Positions 44,090 through 53,457 are shown, numbered from the stretch's first letter. The stretch is 64,000 nucleotides of DNA from Streptomyces lavendulae subsp. lavendulae (GCF_002803845.1 NZ_CP024985.1:434001-498000), one strand, 5' to 3'. Made by a program: numbers and translations. The notes: a model not told the origin generated them from the letters alone.

Positions 44090-44536
44090 TCAAGGGCGGC
44101 CGGGGCCGCGGTAGGGCAGGGTCCGGCTGTAGACGACGCTGGTGGTCGTGCTGCCGAAGCCGGCCAGTTCGTCCATGAGGGTCTCCAGGTGCTCCATGGA
44201 GGTCGCGGCCACCTTCAGGGTGTAGCAGTCGTCGCCGGTGGTGCGCAGGCACTCCAGGATCTCGTGCCGCTCGGTGAGCAGCCGGTGCAGCGGCTGGTGG
44301 CGGTTTCCCGGGTACTTCAGCCGGACGACGGCGAGCACGGGATAGCCGACCTTGGCCAGGTCCACGGTTGCGTGATAGCCGGTGATGACGCCCAGGGACT
44401 CCAGGTTCCGCACCCGTTCCGTGGTGGCGGAGGAGCTCAGTTTCACGCGCCGACCGAGCTCGCTGAGGGAGATGCGGGCCTCCCGTTGCAGCTGCCCGAT
44501 GATCTCCCAGTCGATCCCGTCAAGGTTCACTGTCAT
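44090..44536 (-). CDS. Lrp/AsnC-family regulator
   Basis: 148 residues. The N-terminal HTH (ISLSELGRRVKLSSSATTER, about 22-42) is followed by a RAM/AsnC ligand domain (VLAVVRLKYPG, then CLRTTGDDCYTLKVAATSME). It senses an amino acid or related metabolite as a multimer. It diverges from the LLM oxidoreductase at 44630 (93-bp spacer) and is its likely regulator. Confidence 0.9.
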   Translation of the reverse strand: MTVNLDGIDWEIIGQLQREARISLSELGRRVKLSSSATTERVRNLESLGVITGYHATVDLAKVGYPVLAVVRLKYPGNRHQPLHRLLTERHEILECLRTTGDDCYTLKVAATSMEHLETLMDELAGFGSTTTSVVYSRTLPYRGPGRP

Positions 44537-44629
44537 ACGGCGAATCTACCGGCAGAACCACGGAAGAACGCGGCCCCTACAGGGAATTGGATGTTCCGCA
44601 TGCCGTGATCGCCGCGATAGCCTCCGATC

Positions 44630-45448
44630 ATGAAACTTGGCGTCAACGTACCGAACTTCGGGCCGGGTACGGATACCGGCGTGCTCCGCGACTGGGCTCG
44701 GATCTCGGAGGGGCTCGGCTACGACCTGCTCATGGTCTCCGATCACGTGACCGTCACCCCGGACGTGGCCGAGCGGTACCCGGAGCCGTTCTACGAGCCG
44801 TTCACCACGCTGTCCTGGCTGGCCGGAGTCACCACCGGAGTGCGGCTGGGCACGACCGTGCTGGTCCTCCCGTACCGGCATCCGTTGCTGGTGGCACGGA
44901 TGGCCGCCAACCTCAGCCGGCTCAGCGGCGGCCGGTTCGTGCTCGGCGTGGGCGTCGGCTGGGCCCGTCAGGAGTTCGACGCGCTCGGCGTGCCGTTCAC
45001 CGCGCGCGGCCGGCTGACCGACGACTACCTGGCCACCCTGCGGGACACCTGGCGCACGGGCAGCGGGGACGGCGCGCCCCCGATCCCCGTCTGGGTGGGC
45101 GGCCACAGTGCGGCGGCGCTCCGGCGTGCCGCCAGGTTCGGGGACGCCTGGCACCCGCTGCGGCTCTCCCTCGCCCGGATGCGCACGGTCCTGACGGAGC
45201 ATCCGGTACCGGCGTTCACACCCCGCATCGCCCTGCGCCTGACCGAGACGCCGGTCACCGACCCCGAGCGGATCGCCGGCGTCGGCACCGTCGAGCAGGT
45301 CCTCGACGATCTCGACCAGCTGCGCCTGCTCGGCGCCGACACCGTCGTGCTCGACCCCTACCACGGCGATCCGGAAGAGACCCGCCGGCCCCACACGGCC
45401 TGGCGGGCCCTCACCGAGGTGGCCGCCCACTGGAGGACTGCTTCATGA
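44630..45448 (+). CDS. LLM-class (luciferase-like) oxidoreductase, probably F420-dependent
   Basis: 272 residues. The luciferase-like TIM barrel starts MKLGVNVPNFGPGTDTGVLR and contains SDHVTVTP, LGTTVLVLPYRHPLLVARMA and RFVLGVGVGWARQEFDALG. These are typical of actinobacterial F420- or FMN-dependent oxidoreductases. Substrate unknown. It overlaps the next gene (ATGA). Confidence 0.87.
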   Translation: MKLGVNVPNFGPGTDTGVLRDWARISEGLGYDLLMVSDHVTVTPDVAERYPEPFYEPFTTLSWLAGVTTGVRLGTTVLVLPYRHPLLVARMAANLSRLSGGRFVLGVGVGWARQEFDALGVPFTARGRLTDDYLATLRDTWRTGSGDGAPPIPVWVGGHSAAALRRAARFGDAWHPLRLSLARMRTVLTEHPVPAFTPRIALRLTETPVTDPERIAGVGTVEQVLDDLDQLRLLGADTVVLDPYHGDPEETRRPHTAWRALTEVAAHWRTAS

Positions 45449-45882
45449 TCACCGCTGCCGACGAGACGCTCCTGCGCCGCGCGATCGACATCGCGGCCGC
45501 CGCCGTCGCCGGGGGCGACGCACCGTACGGTTCCCTGCTGGCCGGCCCGGACGGCACGGTCCTCGCCGAGGCCCACAACACGGTCCGTCGCGACAACGAC
45601 ATCAGCGCCCACCCCGAGCTGAAGCTGGCCCGTTGGGCGGCCCGCGAACTCGACGCCGAGACGGCCGCACGCACCACCCTGTACACCAGCTGCCAGCCGT
45701 GCGGGATGTGCGGCGGCGGCATCGTCCGCTCCGGTATCGGCCGGGTCGTCTACGCGCTCTCGACCGAGCAGCTCATGGAACTCAACCCGCAGTCGGGCGA
45801 GTGGCCGGCGGTGGCGCAGGAGGGCCCGGCCCTGCTCGAAGAGGCACGCACCCCCATCGAGGCCTACTACGGGCCGAGGTGA
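45445..45882 (+). CDS. Nucleoside/cytidine-type deaminase
   Basis: 145 residues. The zinc deaminase motifs are present: HPE (in ISAHPELKLARW, catalytic Glu) and TSCQPCGMCGGG (the PCxxC motif). It resembles guanine/tRNA-adenosine-type deaminases of the CDA fold that act on free bases or pterins. ATG 45445 overlaps the oxidoreductase stop by 4 bp, so both are made together, suggesting one catabolic pathway for a nitrogen heterocycle. Confidence 0.88.
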   Translation: MITAADETLLRRAIDIAAAAVAGGDAPYGSLLAGPDGTVLAEAHNTVRRDNDISAHPELKLARWAARELDAETAARTTLYTSCQPCGMCGGGIVRSGIGRVVYALSTEQLMELNPQSGEWPAVAQEGPALLEEARTPIEAYYGPR

Positions 45883-46072
45883 CGACGCCCCACGGCGTGG
45901 CGCCCGCCCCGGTACGGCCTGACGGCGGCTGCCGCCCGGGGCACGGCCGGGGAACAGGACCGGGGTCCCGACGCTGTTCAGAACCAGCGCTGGTTGTTGC
46001 CGCCGTTGCAGCGCATGGAGCATTTTCAGCTTGTCCACTGATCGGGTGATGGGAGAGTGGCCGTGGAACGGG

Positions 46073-46132
46073 CGGAGCCCCAGGGCTGTTGAGCAAGGTG
46101 TCTAAGCTCAACTCATCAGCCTTGGGGCTCCG
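46073..46132 (+). promoter_or_regulatory. Long hairpin at the IS left end, before the transposase start
   Basis: Left arm 46073-46094 (CGGAGCCCCAGGGCTG..TTGAGC) pairs with right arm 46106-46132 with few interruptions. It ends at the base before the TTG start. It could stop transcription or translation coming from outside, a known way for IS elements to avoid activation by read-through. Confidence 0.55.
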
Positions 46133-46843
46133 TTGGTTCCCTATCGTGCCGTACTCGATGTCCCGCATGCACTCGTGGAGTGGGTCACGATGCTGATCGT
46201 CACCCGGAGGGCGACCGGTGGTGCAAGCTTCCGCCTTCGAGCCGGGCGATGGCTGCCCTGGTGTACTTACGGAAGAACGACACCCTGGCCCAGATCGCGG
46301 CCGGGTTCGGTATCAGCGTGGGCACCGCCCACGCATACATCCACACCATCGTGGCACTCCTGGCCGCCCGGGCACCGGGCCTGACCGCAGCGTTGAAAGA
46401 GGCGGACGCCAAATACGTCCTGCTCGACGGCACACTCGTCGAATGCGACCGGGTCGGTGACGGTCGCGCCGACTACTCGGGCAAACACCGCCTTCACGGG
46501 GTGAACGTGCAGGTCATCGCGGCTCCCGACGGGACGCCGGTGTGGATCTCACCCGCTCTGGCGGGCCGTGCCCACGATCTGACGGCGGCCCGTCAGCATT
46601 CTGGCGGACAGGGCCTACCAGGGAGCCGGCGCCGGTGTCGCCGTCCCGAGCCGGCGCCCGCCCGGCAAGGACCTCACCACCAAACAGAAGTCCGTCAACC
46701 GAGCCCACTCCCGCCTCAGGTGGTCCGTCGAGAGAGCCATCGCCCGGATCAAGACCTGGCGCATCCTCCGCAAAGCCTGGCTCAGCCCCAACACACTCAC
46801 GTCAATCACCAAAGCCATCCTCACCCTGGAGACTCGCCGCTGA
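46133..46843 (+). pseudogene. IS5-family transposase, two frameshifts
   Basis: The TTG 46133 frame reads VPYRAVLDVPHALVEWVTML. It shifts near 46210 to AALVYLRKNDTLAQIAAGFG, LLDGTLVEC (first catalytic Asp), GVNVQVIAAPDGTPVWISPA and AHDL (second Asp). It shifts again near 46595, with a small deletion, to ILADRAYQGAG, RWSVERAIARIKTWRILRKA (Glu region) and LTLETRR-stop. The DDE residues remain but not in one frame. Confidence 0.8.
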
Positions 46844-46878
46844 AAATGCTCACTGATGTCAGCCGGTCGACACGCGGC

Positions 46879-49731
46879 TCATGTTTCCTGCTTAGTGACG
46901 ATCTCCGCAAGCTTCGACATGGCGTCCATGGCGGTTCTCACCCCGTCTTCCATCTCGTCAAGCGACGTGTCGAAGAGGCGGACCCGCTCGTCGTGTGTCA
47001 GGGGTTTCGCACCCCTGCTCGTACTCAACGCGTCCTTGCAGTCCTGGCTCCCGTGCTGGAGTCGGCGCAGTCCCTGGGAGTAGGTCTGCTGTATGTCCCT
47101 GAGGGGAATCGGGAAGAACTTCTGCATCGTGGAGATCTGCTGATCGAGGTCCCCGCAAAGCTGGTGGATCTGCTCGTCCGTACTGGTTTTGCTGGTCAGG
47201 GCGTCGCCGATTGCGCCGAAGGCGTGGCCGATGGCCTCATCGCGGTCCAGGCCGCCCATGGTGAGCCATGCCCTCGCCTGCCATCGCTGTATCTCGGCAC
47301 TCGTCCGTGCCGGAGGGGGCGTTTGAAGTCCGGCAGGACTGTCGGCTGGTGTGGGGATGCTGCGCGGCGGGTCGAGGATGTCCGTCTGGGCCACGATGCC
47401 CAGGAGAGCGCCGGGAAGGCCCAGGGCGAGCACAGCGCTTCGCCTCAGCAGCGGACGCCAGGTCCGCCTGCCCGGCGGAGGGGGCACCTGGGACGGCGAG
47501 GGATGCGGCGGAGCTGCTGATGCGGGTCGCGGCACGGCGGACGGTCGTACTCTCAGACGTAGTCTCCGAATTGCCCGGCCAAGGCCGGCACCGGCCAGGG
47601 CCGCGAACGCGGAGAGGAAGACAGTAACGGCGAGCGACTGAGTGGCCATCAGTTTCACGGCAGTCAAGCCGTTGGCTGGGATCCAATGGCACTGGTTTCC
47701 GTACATGTTCGACGGGCCGAGGCAACCGTCCGCGGAACCCAGGAGGTACAAGGCGGCGTATGCCGTGTACTGCAGCACCTGGGTGGCGAGAAGCGCACGC
47801 AGCAGCCAGTAACTTCGGGAAACCCCTGCGACCATGGCTGCCGTGATCGCACAGGCCCCGCAGAGGGCCAGCATCTGCCCCCACATGAGGACGGTTCCGT
47901 ACGCGCCCGCTCGCTCCATGATGGCCGCAGGTCTCCGTGAACGCAGCGCAAAGGCCACCGCGAGGAAGCCCAACGCGCAGAGGAGCCCGCCCGCGAATCC
48001 TGTCGCAAGCATCCTCCGCAGGCGAAGGCCGACCCTCCTGCCGCGCACATAAGGCAGCAGGGGGACGAGTGACATCATGAGCGCCGCGATCCCGGGAACG
48101 GTCTCGTGCGGCAGCAGCACGATGTGCCACAGAGTGTCGATCGCCGATAACTCGTGCGAGAAGTCCTGCCACGGGCCCGTGAATGTGTCATTGATCCACT
48201 CAGCCACCCTTCTGTCGTTGTCTGCGTAGCCCAATGACAGCAGAGAACCGTTCTTCTCCCACCAGAGCAGGCCGGCCCACAGCTGGAACAGCGTGGCAAG
48301 GAAGTTCAGGGCTATCGCTACGGCGCGTGGTCCCGCCCCTTTCAAGGTGAGCGTCATCCGGTGAAACTGCGCCGACCAGACCGCGGGTACCACGGCAACA
48401 AGTACCAGCCACACCATGTACTGCGGCTGACCGACCAGCCATACAGAGGCGGTGTTGCCACCGACGACAAAGACGCCGACCGCCAGGCCCACACCCAGCC
48501 ATAGTCCGGCGCGGACGCCGGGCCCAGAGCCCTGTCGGGTGGACCTGGCAGGAACGAGGACCAGGGCGGGTGCGGCCAACAGCGCAGTGAGAAGTGACGG
48601 GATGGCTGATCCGCCAAGGCCGGGTGCCGCATTGAGCTGCCGGACAAGGAGCCACGCCGCCACTCCGACGAGCAACATCTCAAGGGAGCCAGGGTCCGAC
48701 ATCCGCCCGGGCCGTGCCAGGACGCGCCGACGCTCGGCCCAGTCCGGATGGGTGCGCAGCAGCGTGGTGAGGCGCCGTAGCGGGGCCGCCACCGGCCCCG
48801 AAGGATCGGGGTGGTCCCAGGCCGCCGGGTTTGCTCCCCAGCTGACCGCTTGCAGATCGGCGTGGAGTTCCCGGCGGCGCAGGAGGTTCGCGCGGGCCAG
48901 GTGCACTATCGCCACGAGCAGGAGTCCGGAGAGAAGGTACCGGGCGACGTTGGAGACCAGCGCAGGCCGGAAGGCGGATGCATCGGCCGACAAGGGTGAG
49001 CTTCCTGTGTCCAGCAGGCTGATGACCAGGAGGCCCCCCTCTCGGAGAAGGTAGGGAAGCAGGGCGACCACCACGCAGGCGCGCCACAGGGCGGTACTGC
49101 CGTATGCGAAGTCCACGTCGTGGTTGCGGATGTGGGCGAGTTCGTGCAGGACGACGGCTCGGAAGCCGTCCGGATCACTGGCTCGGCGCACGATCAGGCC
49201 TGTGTGGAGGCATACGGTGTAACGGCCGGCCCGGCCGTAGGCCACCGCGCCCGCGGTCGTGCGGGTCGGGTCCTCTCTGAAGCGCACACCCGGGCCGACT
49301 TCGCTGAGGACACTCAGTTCGGCGAGTTCGGCCGCAAGAGTCGCATCGTCCACCGGCCGGGTACGCGCATCCCGAAAGCGTGGCAGCAGCCAGACGTAGA
49401 CGACAACCGCGGCGACCACCAACCCGAGGACCGCGATGACAAGGCCCGCAGCGTTTACCCGCGACGGCGGCACCCGAGAGAGACACTCGTCCAGGGCGGA
49501 GGAATAGCGGCGCCCGGCAAGAGTCAGATTCTCCAGATCAACCCTGCTCGGGTCCATCCCAGCGGCCAGAAAACAGCCGAGACTGCTGTCAGAGAGGCGG
49601 TCGCTGCTCGACTTCAGCATGACGTTGAGCATGGCGACGCTCGACGCGACGGCGAGGGTGATGAGGAGGACGAAACGCAGTCCTGTATCGATGACACCGG
49701 AGCGCAGGAGTCGGGGCAGCCGCGTCAGCAC
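46879..49731 (-). CDS. Membrane-bound M48-family metalloprotease with a TTA codon
   Basis: 950 residues from GTG 49731. An N-terminal TM pair is followed by an M48 peptidase region with VVLHELAHIRNHDVDF (HExxH, about 194-198). The downstream RRRELHADLQAVSW segment supplies the third zinc-ligand Glu. A long C-terminal part with about a dozen further TM helices follows, and then a helical cytoplasmic tail. It is much larger than HtpX (about 290), so it is a fused or expanded version. Residue 528 is a TTA codon (48148-48150). It starts 3 bp after the stop of 49735. It probably cleaves membrane proteins in response to a signal. Confidence 0.85.
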   Translation of the reverse strand: MLTRLPRLLRSGVIDTGLRFVLLITLAVASSVAMLNVMLKSSSDRLSDSSLGCFLAAGMDPSRVDLENLTLAGRRYSSALDECLSRVPPSRVNAAGLVIAVLGLVVAAVVVYVWLLPRFRDARTRPVDDATLAAELAELSVLSEVGPGVRFREDPTRTTAGAVAYGRAGRYTVCLHTGLIVRRASDPDGFRAVVLHELAHIRNHDVDFAYGSTALWRACVVVALLPYLLREGGLLVISLLDTGSSPLSADASAFRPALVSNVARYLLSGLLLVAIVHLARANLLRRRELHADLQAVSWGANPAAWDHPDPSGPVAAPLRRLTTLLRTHPDWAERRRVLARPGRMSDPGSLEMLLVGVAAWLLVRQLNAAPGLGGSAIPSLLTALLAAPALVLVPARSTRQGSGPGVRAGLWLGVGLAVGVFVVGGNTASVWLVGQPQYMVWLVLVAVVPAVWSAQFHRMTLTLKGAGPRAVAIALNFLATLFQLWAGLLWWEKNGSLLSLGYADNDRRVAEWINDTFTGPWQDFSHELSAIDTLWHIVLLPHETVPGIAALMMSLVPLLPYVRGRRVGLRLRRMLATGFAGGLLCALGFLAVAFALRSRRPAAIMERAGAYGTVLMWGQMLALCGACAITAAMVAGVSRSYWLLRALLATQVLQYTAYAALYLLGSADGCLGPSNMYGNQCHWIPANGLTAVKLMATQSLAVTVFLSAFAALAGAGLGRAIRRLRLRVRPSAVPRPASAAPPHPSPSQVPPPPGRRTWRPLLRRSAVLALGLPGALLGIVAQTDILDPPRSIPTPADSPAGLQTPPPARTSAEIQRWQARAWLTMGGLDRDEAIGHAFGAIGDALTSKTSTDEQIHQLCGDLDQQISTMQKFFPIPLRDIQQTYSQGLRRLQHGSQDCKDALSTSRGAKPLTHDERVRLFDTSLDEMEDGVRTAMDAMSKLAEIVTKQET

Positions 49732-49734
49732 GGA

Positions 49735-50247
49735 TCAGGTGGGGTCGGCGGAGTCGGGGTCGGCGTCCGGTCCTGAGCCTGTCTGCGAACCTGTCGTAAG
49801 CGGCTCCGTCACCAGCTGGGCTATCACCGCGTCCGCCAGTGCTTCCGCCTCGGTCTGGCTCATGCCCCGCGACACCGCACGCTCCAGGATGCGCTGCCGT
49901 ATGCCGGTCAGTTGAACGGCGTCCAGTTCCCTCAGCTCGGCGGGCGGTGCGCCCGCCCCTCTTCGTAAGAGCCTCCGTAGCAATCGTCGGCACCGGGCGG
50001 CCGCACTTTCGGTGACGAGATCGACGCCATGCCGCGCAACCTGGTCGAGCGCCAGCCAGACGATGGGGGTGACCAGCGCGGAAGCTTCAGCAAGGCCAAA
50101 TCCGAGCGGCTCCTTGCGTCGCCCCCGACCGGCGAGGATCCGCACTGCTCTTTCGTCGTCGAAGCGAAGCATGCCCTCTACGAGGGGCAGTTCGTGCGGC
50201 GCATGCTCCGCCACCACCGCACACACCACATCACGCACGCTGACCAT
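49735..50247 (-). CDS. M48-associated protein, unknown
   Basis: 170 residues from ATG 50247, soluble and helical. It contains MVSVRDVVCAVVAEHAPHEL, GFGLAEASALVTPIVWLALD and a basic CRRLLRRLLRRG, then a C-terminal SQTEAEALADAVIAQLV helix pair and an acidic end. I do not recognise a family. The 3-bp spacing to the M48 gene implies co-translation, so it may regulate or chaperone the protease. Confidence 0.65.
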   Translation of the reverse strand: MVSVRDVVCAVVAEHAPHELPLVEGMLRFDDERAVRILAGRGRRKEPLGFGLAEASALVTPIVWLALDQVARHGVDLVTESAAARCRRLLRRLLRRGAGAPPAELRELDAVQLTGIRQRILERAVSRGMSQTEAEALADAVIAQLVTEPLTTGSQTGSGPDADPDSADPT

Positions 50248-50559
50248 GGTTCCGTCCCCCTCTCCTGCGGCGCCTCCGTCCCCCGTGCCAGCCGCAGAGT
50301 GATGAGAGTATGCAACGCCGGTCTTGCCGTGAGAAGACGCCTCGCAGCTGGGTGCCGACGGCGACAGCGGCTTTCGGACACCGGGGCTCCGCCCAGGGCA
50401 TGTCCGGTCGGTTCAGGCGCCGACTCGGTGCCCCTGGCCGGTGTACACGGCCGCTCCGCTGCCAGTCGCTGCCCGGTAGCCTGCTCGTATCTGGGAAACT
50501 GCGGATGGCCGAGGCGCCAGCAGCGTCGTCCGCATCCCGTGTTCGAGAGGGTCTCCCAT

Positions 50560-50960
50560 CGTCCCCAGCACGGGGTGCGGACCGTGCCGCCGACACCTCG
50601 GTTCCCCTTGTCGGCCCAGTACGGGATGCCGGCCTCGGTGAGGGCGTCGACGATGCCGTGTTCGCGGGCCGCGCGGACATCGTGGACGGCGCCGGGCAGA
50701 GCCGGTGATGCCCACAGCAGCCGGCTGAAGGGGTCGGCGATGACCTGCACGTTCATCCCGTGTCCCTTGTACTTGCCGGAGTAGAACGGCCGGTCCGCGG
50801 CGGTGCGGTCGATCGGCGGGAGTGTGCCGTCCAGGAGCATGTACGCCTTCGTCGGGGCGGCGCGGACGGCGTCGGCCAGGGTGGGTGCGAGGGCTGCCAG
50901 GAGGTCGACGGTCTCAGTGAGCGTTTTCAGCTTCGCCACTCCAGGGTGACACCGTGGCCC
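50560..50960 (-). mobile_element. IS5-family transposase fragment joined to an IS end
   Basis: Minus strand from about 50920 to 50565: ETVDLLAALAPTLADAVRAA, AYMLLDGTLPPIDRTAADRP, GHGMNVQVIADPFSRLLWAS and GVGGTVRTP, the middle of an IS112-like transposase. Just before it (50923-50960) is the 3' end of a different, IS-46018-like element: the VTLEWRS-stop tail and end repeat GCTGAAAACGCTC (12 of 13 bases match). One element was probably inserted into the other and both then decayed. Confidence 0.7.
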
Positions 50961-51200
50961 TCGTTTGAGCCCTGGAAGCTCCGAGGCTGGGCCCGCCGGG
51001 CACGGTCGGTTGTCTGTGAAAAGTTGAGGGCGGTCACTTCGCTGAGGGGACGGCCCTGCGCTTCGTGGCGGAAGATGATCACGGAGAGGGCTAGAACGCA
51101 TGCTCGAAGTACCATCCCTGCAAGGTTCTCCGGCCGGTCTTCCCAACCTCCGCAGTGGCGTAGTCGGACGGAGACATCCCTGTGGAGAGGGCAGAGGGCG

Positions 51201-51770
51201 ATGAGTGTGGCTGAGAGTTGGTCGCGTGTGATGAGTCTTCTTCGGGAGCACGCGCCGGCCGATCACGCGGATCTGCCGGGGCCCGCTACGGAGCAGATGC
51301 TCGCGGCAGCCGAGGAACGGATGGGGATCTCCCTTTATGGGGACCTGCGGACGTGGCTGTTGCAGAACAGTCTGGATCTGCCGGAGGAAGACGTCGACGA
51401 CGACGTGATGTGCTGCGGCTTCGACGGGTTCCCCGACGAGGGAAGCTTCTTTCTGGGCATCCGGGCGATTGAGAGGCTCTACGCGAACCGCTCCGTGTCC
51501 GGTGGATTCGACCCTCCGGACCAGCCGGACTACCCGTTCTGGCGTAACGAGTGGATCCCGTTCCTGTCGGACGAGGACGGCTGGATGGGAAAGTTCGTCG
51601 ATGTGCGGGACGGGCGCGTCGGTAGATGGTTCGTGGGGGAGCCCACGGTCACGGACGAGTACGAATCGATGGCCCAGTATTTCGACTCCGTAGCGGAGAG
51701 GCTGACGAGGATCGCCGAAGGAAGCTCCCCGGTCTGCCGGTTCACCGAAGGTCGACTTGCCTGGTCGTGA
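51201..51770 (+). CDS. SMI1/KNR4 (SUKH) family protein
   Basis: 189 residues from ATG 51201 (GAGAGG upstream). SUKH pattern: AAEERMGISLYGDLRTWLLQ, FFLGIRAIERLYANRSV, WIPFLSDEDGWMGKFVDVRD and a closing YFDSVAERLTRIA helix. It is the third SUKH gene of the window and lies between two IS fragments, which suggests arrival by transposition. No cognate toxin is seen. Confidence 0.82.
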   Translation: MSVAESWSRVMSLLREHAPADHADLPGPATEQMLAAAEERMGISLYGDLRTWLLQNSLDLPEEDVDDDVMCCGFDGFPDEGSFFLGIRAIERLYANRSVSGGFDPPDQPDYPFWRNEWIPFLSDEDGWMGKFVDVRDGRVGRWFVGEPTVTDEYESMAQYFDSVAERLTRIAEGSSPVCRFTEGRLAWS

Positions 51771-51824
51771 GACGGCTCCTGACTGGATGGCGGCCATTGC
51801 CGATCCGTCCTCGCCCTGGAACGG

Positions 51825-51915
51825 CGATGAGATTCTTCAGCGCTGACGTTCCAGGGTGAGGATGACAGCGGCGACGGCGGTCATGCGGTTGGGACTGCAG
51901 CGGGCTCTAGGAAGA
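51825..51915 (-). mobile_element. C-terminal tip of an IS5-family transposase
   Basis: Minus strand CSPNRMTAVAAVILTLERQR-stop (about 51905-51844) followed by GAAGAATCTCATC resembles the end of an IS5/IS112-type transposase and its terminal repeat. It is not the missing end of the 50560 fragment: on the minus strand it lies on the wrong side. So it is a separate copy. The stretch 51916-52124 holds no gene I can support. Confidence 0.55.
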
Positions 51916-52124
51916 AGAAGATCGGCACAGCGTGCGTTCCGCGCAGTACCGGTTGACGATCAGCGCAGTTGCCGGGCCGCCGGCGGATGCACCGGGGAGC
52001 CAGGGTGCACCGGGCCACACGGGCAGCGCTCGTACGCTCCCGACTGCGGGCTCCCGCGGGAGTGGCAGCCGGTCCCGGCCGATGCCCCGAAGTCCGGGCA
52101 GAAGCCGACTGGATGCGCATGCGG

Positions 52125-52595
52125 TCAGCCTGTAGGCAGGCCGATCCGGTCGCGTTCGCACGCGGAGCGGAGCTCCGAGAGGATCTGCGCGGCGGCCAGT
52201 CCCGAGGGGCCGCCGAGGGTGTCTGCGGTCAGTTCGGCCAGCGTTTCGGTGAAGGTCGCCTCCGCCGTCTCGACGGGTTGCCGGCCGTCATCGGTCAGGT
52301 CCGGCAGTGATGAGCGGCGATCCGATGGATCGAACCGCCGCCTGACCCATGCCTGCTGCTCCAGGCCGTCGATGCCCTTGCCGGTCGCACCGATCGATCC
52401 CGATGACGAATTCGGCGGCGAGGTCCGCCACCCGGGCCCCGGGGTGGTCGTGCAGGAAGCGCAGGAACTCGAACTGTGAGGTGACGATGCCGTGCCGCCC
52501 GCGAAGACGGCGTTCAGCGCGTTGTAGAGGCGCGTCTCGCAGCGGACGAGGTCGGCGAGGCACTGGAGCGTGCCGCTCTCTTTCTCGGCGAATAC
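52125..52595 (-). pseudogene. MarR-family regulator with two compensating frameshifts
   Basis: The frame reads LQCLADLVRCETRLYNALNA to about 52495. It must shift to read HGIVTSQFEFLRFLHDHPGA and RVADLAAEFVIGI, then shift back near 52395 to GATGKGIDGLEQQAWVRRRF and LTDDGRQPVETAEATFTETL, ending at 52125. Together this is a normal MarR protein. The start is uncertain. Two nearby indels that restore the frame would fit either sequencing errors or relaxed selection. The 52596-52917 gap upstream of the CAP gene has no clear gene. Confidence 0.65.
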
Positions 52596-52917
52596 GGCCG
52601 CAAGCTGAGGAGCTGCGACAGCAGTTCGAGGGCACCAGAAGCCGGCCGGGGGCCGCGTAGGGGCTGCCGCCGCTCCCGGTTTCCGGTGTACCAGCGGTGG
52701 AACCGTCCGTTCTGCCGCCCCGGTCGCCGCCCCCGTCACCCGGACATACGCTGGCCGTAGGGGACCAACGGCCATGGGCCGTCCTTACAAGAGTCCGCGT
52801 CGCCGATGAGTCGGTCACCATCGCGCACGCCGACCGCAGCGCCCCCACCCCATCACGGTTGGCGGTCGTGCACCGCCCCGGAACTCTCCGCTGTTTCCGT
52901 GCGACCAGGGAGTCGCG

Positions 52918-53424
52918 ATGACACACCATTCTCGCGCAAGCCGTCGGGTCATGACCATCGCGGCAACGCTGATGGCCGGAGGAATGCTGCTGGGGGCGGG
53001 CTCCACGGCGTCCGCCGCCGGCCGGGCCGCCTTCCCCGCCGAGGTCAGCCCGGGTGACCAGACGGCGATAGTGAACGACACCAATGCGATACGTCAGACG
53101 GAAGGCGCTCCGGACATCGCCTGGGACGCGGCTCTCGCCTCGGGAGCGCAGTCGTGGGCCGACAACCCCGGGTCCCACGCCGGTGGCCTCAAGCACGACA
53201 CGAGCTTCAACAACGGCGCCGAGAACATGTCGAGCGCCGGACCGTCCTCGGCGGTGTCGCAGTGGGCCGGGGAGAAGGCCGCCTACGACGCGGCGGGCCC
53301 GAACTGGGACACGAACTCCCCCGGCTACAGGAACTGGGGCCACTACTGGAACATGGTCCAGAAGAACTACACGAAGATGGGCTGCGGTGCGGCGTCCGGC
53401 GTCACGGTCTGCCGCTACGCCTGA
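52918..53424 (+). CDS. Secreted CAP/SCP-domain protein
   Basis: 168 residues from ATG 52918 (CAGGGAG upstream). A signal peptide (RRVMTIAATLMAGGMLLGAG, cut near SASA) is followed by a short CAP domain with QTAIVNDTNAIRQTEGAPDI, AENMSSAGPSSAVSQWAGEK and the signature YWNMVQKNYTKMGCG. The usual GHYTQ is GHYWN here. It is extracellular; CAP proteins bind lipids or act on the envelope. Confidence 0.87.
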   Translation: MTHHSRASRRVMTIAATLMAGGMLLGAGSTASAAGRAAFPAEVSPGDQTAIVNDTNAIRQTEGAPDIAWDAALASGAQSWADNPGSHAGGLKHDTSFNNGAENMSSAGPSSAVSQWAGEKAAYDAAGPNWDTNSPGYRNWGHYWNMVQKNYTKMGCGAASGVTVCRYA

Positions 53425-53457
53425 GCGGACCGGCACCGGACGTCAGGCCGAAGTCAT

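Larger units (their letters stand above)
46018..46851 (+). mobile_element. IS5-family insertion sequence (about 834 bp), inactive
   Basis: The terminal inverted repeats GAGCATTTTCAGC (46018-46030) and GCTGAAAATGCTC (46839-46851) are perfect 13-bp matches. The size suits the IS1031-like part of the IS5 family. The single transposase frame is broken twice. I find no clear direct repeat at the ends, so flanking DNA may have rearranged. Related end fragments lie at 50923-50960. Confidence 0.8.

Noticed and set aside
51916..52124. Minus-strand stretch with NRYCAE, reminiscent of YCAEC in the 26356 fragment
   Set aside because: Only a few residues match and the frame ends at once; too short to support a homologous fragment.
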